64,000 nt of DNA from Kitasatospora xanthocidica (GTDB lineage: Bacteria > Actinomycetota > Actinomycetes > Streptomycetales > Streptomycetaceae): positions 390,971 to 454,970 of the forward strand of contig NZ_BNBY01000005.1 in the NCBI RefSeq assembly GCF_014656195.1, written 5' to 3'. The translations under genes were made by a program, and so were the position numbers. The notes under the pieces are model-generated. The model worked only from the letters and a program-made list of their open reading frames with translations, did no database searches and was not told the DNA's origin. This document shows, in pieces, positions 1 through 9,894 of this stretch. Numbering within the stretch: the first letter of the stretch is position 1; each line of letters starts with the position of its first letter.

Positions 1-175
1 GGCCGAGCAGCGAGCGCAGCAGCGCCCGGGGCGCGCCGGGCGGGACGGGGATGTCCTCCTCGTCGGCCGGCGGCGGGGGCGGCTCGCTGCCGGCGGGCCC
101 GACGGCGGTGACGGGTACGGCGGGTTCGGCGGGTCCGTTGTCCGCGGCCTTCGCGGGTTCGGCGGTGGTGGTCAC
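1..175 (-). CDS. ABC transporter subunit, N-terminal fragment (runs off window)
   Basis: A GTG start at 175-173 opens a frame reading MTTTAEPAKAADNG..., rich in Ala/Pro with an acidic PPPPPADEEDIPVPP stretch, that continues past base 1. Its GTG overlaps the TGA of the upstream exporter half by four bases (GTGA), so the two are translationally coupled. A low-complexity N-terminus before the membrane domain is common in the second half of streptomycete heterodimeric ABC exporters. Only about 58 residues are visible and no ABC motif is included, so the identification rests on the coupling and on the missing partner of the neighbouring half-transporter. Confidence 0.6.
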   Translation of the reverse strand, partial: MTTTAEPAKAADNGPAEPAVPVTAVGPAGSEPPPPPADEEDIPVPPGAPRALLRSLLG

Positions 176-2025
176 GGGGCTGCACTTCCTTCGGGCGCGA
201 GGGCGGCCTCGCCGGACATCAGTTCGCGGTAGTGCGGGCAGTCGCGCAGCAGCTCCTGGTGGGTGCCGACGGCCTCGATCCGGCCGTCCGCCAGCACCGC
301 GACCCGGTCGGCGAGCAGCACGGTGCTGGGGCGGTGGGCGACCACCAGGGCGGTGGTGGTGCCGAGGACCTCGCGCAGCGCCCGTTCGACCAGGGCCTCG
401 GTGTGCACGTCCAGGGCGGAGAGCGGGTCGTCCAGCACCAGGAAGGCCGGGTCGCCGACCACCGCGCGGGCCAGGGCGAGGCGCTGGCGCTGGCCGCCGG
501 ACAGGCTCAGGCCCTGCTCGCCGACCTCGGTGTCCGGGCCCTCGGGGAGCCTCGCCACGAAGTCCGCCTGGGCGGTGGCGAGGGCGGAGCGCAGCTGCTC
601 GTCGCCCGCGCCCGGGGCGCCCATCAGGACGTTCTCCCGGACGGTGGCGGAGAACAGGGTGGGCTCCTCGAAGGCGACCGCGACGGTCTCGCGCAGCCGC
701 TGCCGGGGCAGGTCGCGGATGTCCCGGCCGTCCAGCGTGATGGTGCCGGCGGTGGCCTCGTACAGCCGGGGGAGCAGCGCGGTGAGCGTGGTCTTGCCGC
801 TGCCGGTGGCGCCGACCAGGGCCATCGTCTCGCCGCTGCGGACGTGCAGGTCGATGCCGGACAGCAGGTCGGGGCTGTCCGCGGGGGCGTCGGGGTAGCG
901 GAAGCGGACGCCGGTGAAGCGGATGCCGTCCGGGGCGGCGAGCCCGGTGGCGGTGCCCGGGTCCGGGGTGTCCGGCTCGTCCAGCACCTCGAAGAAGCGG
1001 TCGGTGGCGGTGGCGGCCTCGTTGGCGTAGGCGAGCAGCCAGCCGAGCGACTCGACCGGCCAGCGCAGCGCGAGCGCGGTGGACAGGAAGGCGACCAGGG
1101 AGCCGGCGCTCAGCTCGTCGTGGGCGACCAGGTAGGCGCCGACGGCGAGGGCGCAGGCCAGGACGATCTCCGGCAGGCCGACGATGACGGCCCACAGGTT
1201 GGCGAGCAGGTGGGCCTTGTGCAGCTCGGTGCGGCGCAGCTCGTGGGACTGGGCGCGGAAGCGCTCGGCCATCGAGCGGTGGCGGCCGAAGGCCTTGAGG
1301 ATCCGGATGCCGAGCACGGACTCCTCGACCACGGTGGCGAGGTCGCCGTTCTGGTCCTGGGCGCGGCGGGAGGCGCCGGAGTAGCCGTGCTCGAAGCTCC
1401 GGGTGAGCACGAACAGCGGGACGACGGGCGCCAGGGCGATCAGCGCGAGCCGCCAGTCCTGGGTGAACATCACCGCCGTGCCGGCCAGGAACATCACCGA
1501 GTTGACGATCAGGAAGACCAGTGGGAAGGCCAGGAACAGCCGCATGGTGTACATGTCGGCGGTGGCCCGGGAGAGCAGCTGGCCGGAGCCCCACCGGTCG
1601 TGGAAGGAGACCGGGAGCCGCTGCAGCTTGGCGAAGAGGTCGCCGCGCATCGCCGTCTCCAGCCCGGCCAGCGGGCGGGCCAGCACCACCCGGCGGGTGT
1701 AGAACAGACCGGCCTCCAGCAGGCCCACCAGCAGCAGCAGGCCGACCAGCGGCCAGAGGGCGGCCAGGTCGCGGGTGGCGAGCGGGCCGTCCACGATCCG
1801 GCCGAGGATCACCGGGACGGCGAGTGTGCTCAGCATGCCGAGGGTGGCGGCCGTCACCGAGACGGTCAGCCGGCCGCGGACGGCGCGCGCGTACGGCCAC
1901 AGGCGCAGCAGGGAGCGGACCGTGGAGCGGCGCGGTGCGGCGGCTGCGCCGGGTCCGGCGGTCTCGTCGGTCTTTTCGGTCCCGTCGGTGGGCGGGTTGT
2001 CGGTGTCATGTCGGTTCTCGGCCAT
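172..2025 (-). CDS. ABC exporter half-transporter (ATP-binding/permease)
   Basis: Fused membrane-spanning and nucleotide-binding domains of a type IV exporter (MsbA/BmrCD-like, about 617 aa). Six hydrophobic segments fill roughly residues 55-320. The ATPase has Walker A GATGSGKTT, signature LSGGQRQRLALARA, and Walker B FLVLDDPLSALD. The catalytic position after Walker B is Asp rather than Glu (LDD), which in known heterodimeric exporters marks the degenerate ATP site, so this half should pair with the coupled gene that runs off the window start. Substrate cannot be told. Start choice: ATG at 2025 is preceded by a TACCCT -10-like box and could be leaderless; a GTG at 2055 with a weak GGATGA upstream would add 10 residues. 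Confidence 0.88.
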   Translation of the reverse strand: MAENRHDTDNPPTDGTEKTDETAGPGAAAAPRRSTVRSLLRLWPYARAVRGRLTVSVTAATLGMLSTLAVPVILGRIVDGPLATRDLAALWPLVGLLLLVGLLEAGLFYTRRVVLARPLAGLETAMRGDLFAKLQRLPVSFHDRWGSGQLLSRATADMYTMRLFLAFPLVFLIVNSVMFLAGTAVMFTQDWRLALIALAPVVPLFVLTRSFEHGYSGASRRAQDQNGDLATVVEESVLGIRILKAFGRHRSMAERFRAQSHELRRTELHKAHLLANLWAVIVGLPEIVLACALAVGAYLVAHDELSAGSLVAFLSTALALRWPVESLGWLLAYANEAATATDRFFEVLDEPDTPDPGTATGLAAPDGIRFTGVRFRYPDAPADSPDLLSGIDLHVRSGETMALVGATGSGKTTLTALLPRLYEATAGTITLDGRDIRDLPRQRLRETVAVAFEEPTLFSATVRENVLMGAPGAGDEQLRSALATAQADFVARLPEGPDTEVGEQGLSLSGGQRQRLALARAVVGDPAFLVLDDPLSALDVHTEALVERALREVLGTTTALVVAHRPSTVLLADRVAVLADGRIEAVGTHQELLRDCPHYRELMSGEAALAPEGSAAP

Positions 2026-2192
2026 CGCGGTGAGGGTAGGCAGAGAAGCCGTCACTTCTCATCCGGTTTTTCGCCCCTGTCGGCGGGGCCCGGCGAGAAC
2101 CGGCCACCCGGACGGGCGGTGCGGAGGTGAACGGCGGGGCGTGCGCAGCGGTTCGTGCAGGGAGGAGTGCGCCGGGCGCCTCTTGCGAGCCC

Positions 2193-4445
<2,253 letters not shown>

Positions 4446-4658
4446 GGCCGCACCCTCCCTGGACGGGGTGTCCCGGACCCCGTTCACTTCCTCTTTCCCG
4501 GATTGCGCAGATCGGAAGCCGCTGAACGGGGGCTTACCGGCGGATGGCGGGCAGGGGGGCGCCCGTGGATGACGGGATTCCGGGGCCGGCGCGCGTGTCC
4601 CCCCGTCGACGGCGGTCGTTGTTCCGGGCGTCGGACGCGAACAGTGGGAGGCCCCGGG

Positions 4659-5891
4659 ATGCGGCGCCGAGGACGGGTGTGGGCGCGGGGCGCGGCGGCG
4701 GTGGCCTGCTGTCTGGCGGTCCTCACGGGGTGCGCCGGCGGTGGCTCCCCGGCGGCCCCGGACGGGGACGCGGTCGGGTCCGGGGCGCCGGCCGCGCCGC
4801 CGGCGCCGTCCCGGGCGGTGGTGACCGCGCAGCCGGCCGACGGCGCGCAGGACGTCCAGCCGGAGGGCGTGGTGCGGGTGAGCGCGGCGCAGGGCCGGCT
4901 GGTGTCGGTCCGGCTGGCGGACGCCAAGGGCACCGAGGTGCCCGGCACGATCGCCGCGGACGGCGCCGGGTGGGCGCCCGACGGCCCGCTGCCGCTGGGC
5001 ACGGCGTTCACCCTGGACGCGGTGGCCGAGGACGACGCCGGCCAGAAGGCGGCCCAGCACTCGGCGTTCTCGACCATGGCCCGGGCGCACACCTTCGTCG
5101 CCTTCTTCACCCCGGAGGACGGTTCGACGGTCGGCGTCGGCATGCCCGTGTCGCTGCGCTTCAGCCGTCCGATCGCGGACCGGGCGGCGGTGGAGCGGGC
5201 CGTCCAGGTCGCCGCGGACCCGCCGGTGCCGGTGGCCGCGCACTGGTTCGGCAACCAGCGGCTGGACTTCCGGCCGCAGCAGTACTGGACGGCCGGCACC
5301 AAGGTCACGGTGGCGCTGCGGCTGAAGGACGTGCAGGGCGCGCCGGGCGAGTTCGGCACCCAGAGCCGGGACCTGCACTTCACCGTCGGCCGGGCGCAGG
5401 TCTCCACCGTGGACCTGGACGCGCACACCCTGACCGTCCGGGCGGGGCAGGGCGGCAAGGTGGTCCGGGTGCTCAAGGTCTCCGGCGGCAGCCGCGACCA
5501 CTCCACCTACCGGGGGGTGATGGTGGTGTCGGAGAAGTACCGGGAGACCAGGATGAACTCGCAGACCGTCGGGATGGGCGACGAGTACGACATCAAGGAC
5601 GTCCCGCACGCGATGCGGCTGACCACCTCCGGCACCTTCCTGCACGGCAACTACTGGGCGGATCCGCGGGTGTTCGGCACGGCCAACACCAGCCACGGCT
5701 GCGTCGGCCTGGCCGACGTCAAGGGCGGGGCGAGCAAGGACTCCCCGGCGGGCTGGCTGTTCGAGCACACCGTCCCGGGGGACGTGGTGGAGGTGAAGGC
5801 CTCGTCCGGGGACTTCGTGCCGCCGCAGAACGGGCTGAACGGCTGGAACCTGCCCTGGGAGCAGTGGGTGGCCGGGAGCGCGCTGCGCTGA
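4659..5891 (+). CDS. L,D-transpeptidase lipoprotein, copy 1
   Basis: Predicted to make 3-3 cross-links in peptidoglycan, anchored on the outer face of the membrane. Lipoprotein signal MRRRGRVWARG...LTGC with lipobox Cys near residue 26, then two Ig-like domains (about 45-255, of the LdtMt2 type) and a C-terminal YkuD domain. Catalytic motif: HGNYWA (H329) followed 19 residues later by SHGCVGL with nucleophile C348. The ATG has GGGAGG seven bases upstream. First of three tandem same-strand paralogues. Its last 20 bases are duplicated just after the stop (5874-5893 and 5901-5920). About 410 aa. Confidence 0.93.
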   Translation: MRRRGRVWARGAAAVACCLAVLTGCAGGGSPAAPDGDAVGSGAPAAPPAPSRAVVTAQPADGAQDVQPEGVVRVSAAQGRLVSVRLADAKGTEVPGTIAADGAGWAPDGPLPLGTAFTLDAVAEDDAGQKAAQHSAFSTMARAHTFVAFFTPEDGSTVGVGMPVSLRFSRPIADRAAVERAVQVAADPPVPVAAHWFGNQRLDFRPQQYWTAGTKVTVALRLKDVQGAPGEFGTQSRDLHFTVGRAQVSTVDLDAHTLTVRAGQGGKVVRVLKVSGGSRDHSTYRGVMVVSEKYRETRMNSQTVGMGDEYDIKDVPHAMRLTTSGTFLHGNYWADPRVFGTANTSHGCVGLADVKGGASKDSPAGWLFEHTVPGDVVEVKASSGDFVPPQNGLNGWNLPWEQWVAGSALR

Positions 5892-5920
5892 GCTGAGCAG
5901 GGGAGCGCGCTGCGCTGAGC
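5874..5920 (+). repeat. Short tandem duplication across a gene end
   Basis: The 20-base string beginning GGGAGCGCGC and ending CGCTGAGC occurs at 5874-5893 (coding the last residues and stop of the first L,D-transpeptidase) and again, unchanged, at 5901-5920, offset 27 bases. It looks like a recent slippage duplication in the 3' untranslated region. Confidence 0.8.
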
Positions 5921-5972
5921 CGCGGGCGCGCCGCCCCGGCCGCGGGCCCCCTGCCGCGGCCCTCTGCCCGGC

Positions 5973-6005
5973 CTTCACGCCCGGTTCACCCCGGCTTCAC
6001 CCGGT
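5973..6005 (+). promoter_or_regulatory. Probable PHO box (three 11-bp PhoP direct repeats)
   Basis: Three head-to-tail 11-base units, CTTCACGCCCG (5973), GTTCACCCCGG (5984) and CTTCACCCGGT (5995), have TTCAC at exactly 11-base spacing. That matches the direct-repeat unit of streptomycete PhoP operators (consensus close to GGTTCAYYYRG). The array lies about 40 bases before a TATCCT -10-like box at 6046-6051, upstream of the second L,D-transpeptidase. That box has only a poor -35 match 17 bases upstream, as expected for an activator-dependent promoter. Confidence 0.6.
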
Positions 6006-6045
6006 TCCGTTCGACTCCCCTGTGAAGTCACTCGAACGGCCCAGT

Positions 6046-6051
6046 TATCCT
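6046..6051 (+). promoter_or_regulatory. -10-like element for second L,D-transpeptidase
   Basis: TATCCT fits the actinobacterial TANNNT pattern. It lies about 100 bases upstream of the GTG start and downstream of the PHO-box-like repeats. The expected -35 position (6023-6028, TGAAGT) is a poor match. Confidence 0.35.
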
Positions 6052-6153
6052 GCTCCGACGCGTCCACAGCCCGGCCGCGGAAGATCGGCGCCCGGTGCAA
6101 CTCCCGGGGGCACTCAGCGCGTCAACAGAGTGGATACCGGGAGGGGAGAAACC

Positions 6154-7431
6154 GTGAAGACGGGTAAGACGGCCGGAGCCGCGATACGCACCACCAGCCG
6201 CTACGGGCGCAGGGGGGCGTTGGCGCTGGTCATGGGTGGGGTACTGCTGCTCACCGCGGCCTGCAACGACGACAAGGGCGGTGGCTCCGGTGGCTCCGAC
6301 GGGGGCAACGCGGCCAGCGCGCCGGCCTCGGCGGACGCGGGCGGTGCGGGCGGCGCGGGTGGTTCGGGCGGTTCGGGGACGCCGAAGCCCTCGGCCGCGG
6401 TGATCGCCGTCGAGCCGAAGGACGGTGCCCAGGACGTCCAGCCGACCGGACTGGCGGTCTCCGTCTCCAACGGCAAGCTCACCACGGTCGAGGTGACCGA
6501 CAAGGACGGCAAGCCGGTCACGGGTGCGATCACCCCGGACGGTGCCGGCTGGAAGCCCGCGGCGGCGCTCACCGTCGGCATGGCGTACAAGGTGAACGCG
6601 CAGGCCAAGGACGCCGAGGGCCTGGTGGCCGCGTCCACCACCTCGTTCACCACCCTGACGCCGGACAAGAAGATCTCCACCAACGACAACATCAGCGACG
6701 GCGCCACCTACGGCGTCGGCATGATCGTCTCGGTGGAGTTCAACAAGGCGGTCAAGAACAAGGACGCCGTCCTCAAGGGCATCACCTTCGAGACCAGCAA
6801 CAACACCGTCGTGAAGGGCCACTGGTTCGGCGACAAGCGGGTGGACTTCCGCCCGGAGCAGTACTGGGCGCCGGACACCAAGGTGACCATCAAGTACCGG
6901 CTGAAGAACGTCGAGGTCGCCCCGGGCATCTACGGCGACGTGGAGAAGGACGAGCCCTTCACCATCGGCCGCTCGCAGGTCGCCACCGCGGACGCCAAGT
7001 CGCACCAGATGACCATCGAGCGGGGCGGCCAGAGCACCACCGTGCCGGTCACCCTGGGCGCGGACGCCACGCCGTCCTGGGGCGGGACCATGGTGGTCAT
7101 GTCCAAGGAGAAGGTCACCCGGATGAACTCGCAGACCGTCGGTCTCGGCGGCGAGTACGACATCCAGGACGTGCCGCACGCGATGCGGCTGACCACCTCC
7201 GGCACCTTCGTGCACGGCAACTACTGGGCGAACCCGTTCGGCAAGAGCAACGCCAGCCACGGCTGCATCTCGATGCAGGACGTGAAGGGCGGTAGCGACA
7301 CCTCGGTGGCGGGCAAGTTCTTCAACGACTCGATGGTCGGCGACCCGATCAAGATCGTGAACTCCAAGGAGAAGACCGTCTCGCCCTCCAACGGGCTCGG
7401 CGGCTGGAACGTGGACTGGGCGAGCTGGTAG
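6154..7431 (+). CDS. L,D-transpeptidase lipoprotein, copy 2
   Basis: Paralogue of the preceding gene with the same build: lipoprotein signal ending LLTAACN, a long Gly/Ser/Ala linker, two Ig-like domains (about 85-290) and a C-terminal YkuD domain with HGNYWANPFGKSNASHGCIS and catalytic C371. Predicted role is 3-3 cross-linking of peptidoglycan at the cell surface. The GTG start at 6154 follows GAGGGGAGAA. The frame is open for 44 more codons upstream, but those lack a ribosome site and a signal peptide. A PHO-box-like repeat lies 150 bases upstream and a strong hairpin follows the stop. About 425 aa. Confidence 0.93.
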   Translation: MKTGKTAGAAIRTTSRYGRRGALALVMGGVLLLTAACNDDKGGGSGGSDGGNAASAPASADAGGAGGAGGSGGSGTPKPSAAVIAVEPKDGAQDVQPTGLAVSVSNGKLTTVEVTDKDGKPVTGAITPDGAGWKPAAALTVGMAYKVNAQAKDAEGLVAASTTSFTTLTPDKKISTNDNISDGATYGVGMIVSVEFNKAVKNKDAVLKGITFETSNNTVVKGHWFGDKRVDFRPEQYWAPDTKVTIKYRLKNVEVAPGIYGDVEKDEPFTIGRSQVATADAKSHQMTIERGGQSTTVPVTLGADATPSWGGTMVVMSKEKVTRMNSQTVGLGGEYDIQDVPHAMRLTTSGTFVHGNYWANPFGKSNASHGCISMQDVKGGSDTSVAGKFFNDSMVGDPIKIVNSKEKTVSPSNGLGGWNVDWASW

Positions 7432-7482
7432 GCCCTGTCCGGAGGTCGGCCCGGCTGGTCCGGGCACTCCGGTGAGTTCTCT

Positions 7483-7528
7483 CCGAGCGGTCCGATCCTC
7501 ACCCGATGGGGTCGGACCGCTCGGGTTT
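7483..7528 (+). terminator. Hairpin terminator after second L,D-transpeptidase
   Basis: Perfect 13-base arms CCGAGCGGTCCGA (7483-7495) and TCGGACCGCTCGG (7512-7524), a 16-base loop and a short GTTT tail. It lies 50 bases past the stop and 140 bases before the third copy, so that copy probably has its own promoter. Confidence 0.75.
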
Positions 7529-7666
7529 CCGGGGCATGGAGCCCCTCGTATGGCGCAACCTTTCCGGTGGCCGGGCGCGTATACCCGGTCAGGTCCGCAG
7601 ACGGTCCTTCGCAGGTCCGTCGCGGGTCCACGGGGAGTCCGGGGAGTTCAGAGGGAGGGAATCGAC

Positions 7667-8917
7667 GTGAGGTCGATACGCAGAGTGGTGGCCGCCGGCC
7701 TGGTCGGCGGAGCGATGGTGCTGACGGCCGCCTGCGGTGGCGGTGACGGCGGGGGCGGCGGCAGCGCGGCCAAGGCCGACCTGGGGGCCGGCGCGGCCAC
7801 CTCCCAGCCGCCGGCCGGCTCCCAGTCGGCGGCGGCGCCCACCAGCGCGGCGCCGAAGGTGTCGCAGGCCGTGGTGAACATCGAGCCCAAGACCGGCGCG
7901 GTGGACGTGGCGCCGAGCGCGCTCAAGGTCGGGGCGACGGGCGGCAAGCTCACCACCGTCAAGGTGAGCGACAAGACCGGCAAGGAGGTGCCCGGCACCA
8001 TCGCCGCCGACGGCTCCTCCTGGACGCCGACGGCCGGCCTCTCGGTGGGCACCGCCTACCAGGTCAGCGCGATGGCGGCGGACGCCGACGGCGCGGTCAC
8101 CGAGGCGGACAGCAGCTTCACCACGCTGACGCCGGAGGCCCAGGCCAAGGCCTCCGACAACGTCGACGACAACGCGACGTACGGCGTCGGCATGATCGTC
8201 TCGGTGGAGTTCACCAAGGACGTCAAGAACAAGGAAGCGGTCGCCAAGGGCATCACCTTCGAGACCGACAACGGCACCGTGGTGAAGGGCCACTGGTTCG
8301 GCGACCGCCGGGTGGACTTCCGTCCCGAGGGCTACTGGAAGCCGGGCACCAAGGTGAACGTGCACTACCGGCTGAAGAGCGTGGAGATCGCTCCGGGCGT
8401 CTACGGCGGCTCGGACCGGGACGAGCCCTTCACGATCGGGCGATCCCAGGTCTCGACGGTTGACGCCGCCACGCACAAGATGACCGTCGTGAGCGGGGAC
8501 GGCCAGAGCTCCGAGATCGACATCACCTCCGGCTCGGACGACCACCCCACCTGGAACGGCACCATGACCGTCATGTCCAAGGAGGGCACGGTGCGGATGC
8601 AGTCCAGCACCCTGCCCGGCATGACCGGCGCGCCCTACGACCTCCAGGTGCCGCACTCGATGCGGCTCACCACCTCGGGCACGTACGTGCACGGCAACTG
8701 GTGGGCCAGGAACAGCATCTTCGGCGGCGACAACGTCAGCCACGGCTGCGTCGGCCTCAAGGACGTCGAGGGCGGCGGCGCCGGCACCTCGATGGGCAAG
8801 TTCTACGACAGTTCGATCGTCGGGGACGTCGTGATCGTCAAGAACTCCATCAAGAAGGAGAAGCTCGACCCCTCGAACGGGCTGAGCGGCTGGACCCTCC
8901 CGTGGAGCGCCTGGTAG
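7667..8917 (+). CDS. L,D-transpeptidase lipoprotein, copy 3
   Basis: Third tandem paralogue (about 416 aa): lipoprotein signal MRSIRRVVAAGL...LTAACG, Gly/Ala/Pro linker, two Ig-like domains and a YkuD domain with HGNWWARNSIF...SHGCVGL and catalytic C361. Closest to copy 2 in the Ig-like region: both contain DNATYGVGMIVSVEF-type and KGHWFGD(K/R)RVDFRPE stretches. Within the catalytic domain it has MQSSTLPGMTGAPYDLQ where the other two have MNSQTVG..GDEYDI, so its substrate groove may differ. The GTG at 7667 follows GAGGGAGG; 65 upstream open codons lack a ribosome site. Confidence 0.92.
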   Translation: MRSIRRVVAAGLVGGAMVLTAACGGGDGGGGGSAAKADLGAGAATSQPPAGSQSAAAPTSAAPKVSQAVVNIEPKTGAVDVAPSALKVGATGGKLTTVKVSDKTGKEVPGTIAADGSSWTPTAGLSVGTAYQVSAMAADADGAVTEADSSFTTLTPEAQAKASDNVDDNATYGVGMIVSVEFTKDVKNKEAVAKGITFETDNGTVVKGHWFGDRRVDFRPEGYWKPGTKVNVHYRLKSVEIAPGVYGGSDRDEPFTIGRSQVSTVDAATHKMTVVSGDGQSSEIDITSGSDDHPTWNGTMTVMSKEGTVRMQSSTLPGMTGAPYDLQVPHSMRLTTSGTYVHGNWWARNSIFGGDNVSHGCVGLKDVEGGGAGTSMGKFYDSSIVGDVVIVKNSIKKEKLDPSNGLSGWTLPWSAW

Positions 8918-9044
8918 GACGGCCGGGGGTCAACTCGGGCTTGACGGAGGTCGGCCCGGGGCGACCCCCTCCTTGCATCCGGCATATGCCGACTCGGGGG
9001 AGATCGTTTGCTCATTGTCCGTACGCGGCTGCTTGCGTTCCGCA

Positions 9045-9602
9045 ATGATGGTCCGCATGGCGGGTTGGGGCGAAGCAGATCAGTCATCAGTTCCCGGGGC
9101 CGGCACGGTCGCCGAGGCGTCCTGGATCGACGTCCAGGGGGCGCTCTCGGCGCTGGAGCGGCTCAGCTCCGAGGAGCTGGAGGAGATGTATTCGGGCAGG
9201 CTGTGCGACCAGTCCTCGCCGAGTGAGGTCCGGCTGCCGTCCCGGCCGGAGTCCGGCCCGGTGGCCCGGCGGCTGGTGCTGTCCGTCCTGGAGTCCTGGG
9301 ACCTCCACCAGTACCTGGAGGCCGGGGAGTTACTCACCAGCGAGCTGGTGTCCAACGCGGTACGGCACGCGGCGGGGCGCACCATCGGCCTGCACGTCAG
9401 CCGCAAGCCGGGCTGGCTGCGGATCGAGGTCCGGGACTCCTCCCGGGCGCTGCCCTGCATGATCCTCGCCGAGCCCAGGCCGGTGAACGAGCGCGGGCGG
9501 GGGCTGAAGATCGTCGACGACCTCTCCGACCGCTGGGGCGCGGACCTGCTGCCGCGGGGCAAGGGCGTCTGGTTCGAGCTCAAGGTGCGCGAGCGGCACT
9601 GA
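9045..9602 (+). CDS. ATP-binding regulatory protein (RsbW/SpoIIAB-like HATPase) with a TTA codon
   Basis: A GHKL-type ATPase domain fills the C-terminal two thirds: N-box ELVSNAVRHA and G-box GRGLKIVDDLSDRWG, as in anti-sigma-factor kinases and the many streptomycete HATPase_c regulators. About 75 residues precede it without a recognised domain. One codon at 9330-9332 (in GELLTSEL) is TTA, the rare leucine codon read by the bldA tRNA, so translation may depend on development. The start is uncertain: ATGs at 9045, 9048 and 9057 are in frame with no clear ribosome site. No sigma-factor gene is adjacent. A hairpin follows at 9653-9697. Confidence 0.78.
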   Translation: MMVRMAGWGEADQSSVPGAGTVAEASWIDVQGALSALERLSSEELEEMYSGRLCDQSSPSEVRLPSRPESGPVARRLVLSVLESWDLHQYLEAGELLTSELVSNAVRHAAGRTIGLHVSRKPGWLRIEVRDSSRALPCMILAEPRPVNERGRGLKIVDDLSDRWGADLLPRGKGVWFELKVRERH

Positions 9603-9652
9603 GCCGGCTGGGTCGTCCGGCCCGCGTCCGGCCCGTCCGGCCCGGAAAACAC

Positions 9653-9697
9653 GCAGGGCCCCCGGATGCGCCGTGGTCCGGCGGAGGGGGCCCCTGC
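9653..9697 (+). terminator. Hairpin terminator
   Basis: GCAGGGCCCCC (9653-9663) pairs with GGGGGCCCCTGC (9686-9697) with one bulged base; an inner GCGCC/GGCG stem extends it. It lies 50 bases after the stop of the ATP-binding regulator. Confidence 0.65.
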
Positions 9698-9828
9698 AAG
9701 TCATCGCGGCGGCCAAGGGGGTGCGTGCCGCTGCGATGGGCGTCGGCAGTGCCAGGTCGGGCCCGCCGAAGTTCGATGCCTTGACTATCGCACGGATCTC
9801 AGCATGTGGGCAAACCGGGCGACTGGGA

Positions 9829-9861
9829 ATCCAAGGTTTGTAACCTAGTTCACCTTTGGAT
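9829..9861. repeat. AT-rich inverted repeat in a convergent gap
   Basis: ATCCAAGGT (9829-9837) and ACCTTTGGAT (9852-9861) form an imperfect hairpin inside a locally AT-rich patch of about 80 bases. A second overlapping pair, TAACCTA/TAGGTTA, is also present. The patch sits just before the 3' end of the minus-strand zinc-ribbon gene and may terminate it. No gene is seen between 9603 and 9894. Confidence 0.4.
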
Positions 9862-9894
9862 TTTGCATAGGTTAACGCTGCTGCCTGTGAATAT

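Noticed and set aside
4446..5978. Upstream extension of the glycogen debranching frame
   Set aside because: GGAGGG and ATG at 4445 fix the start; the extension is antisense to the first L,D-transpeptidase.
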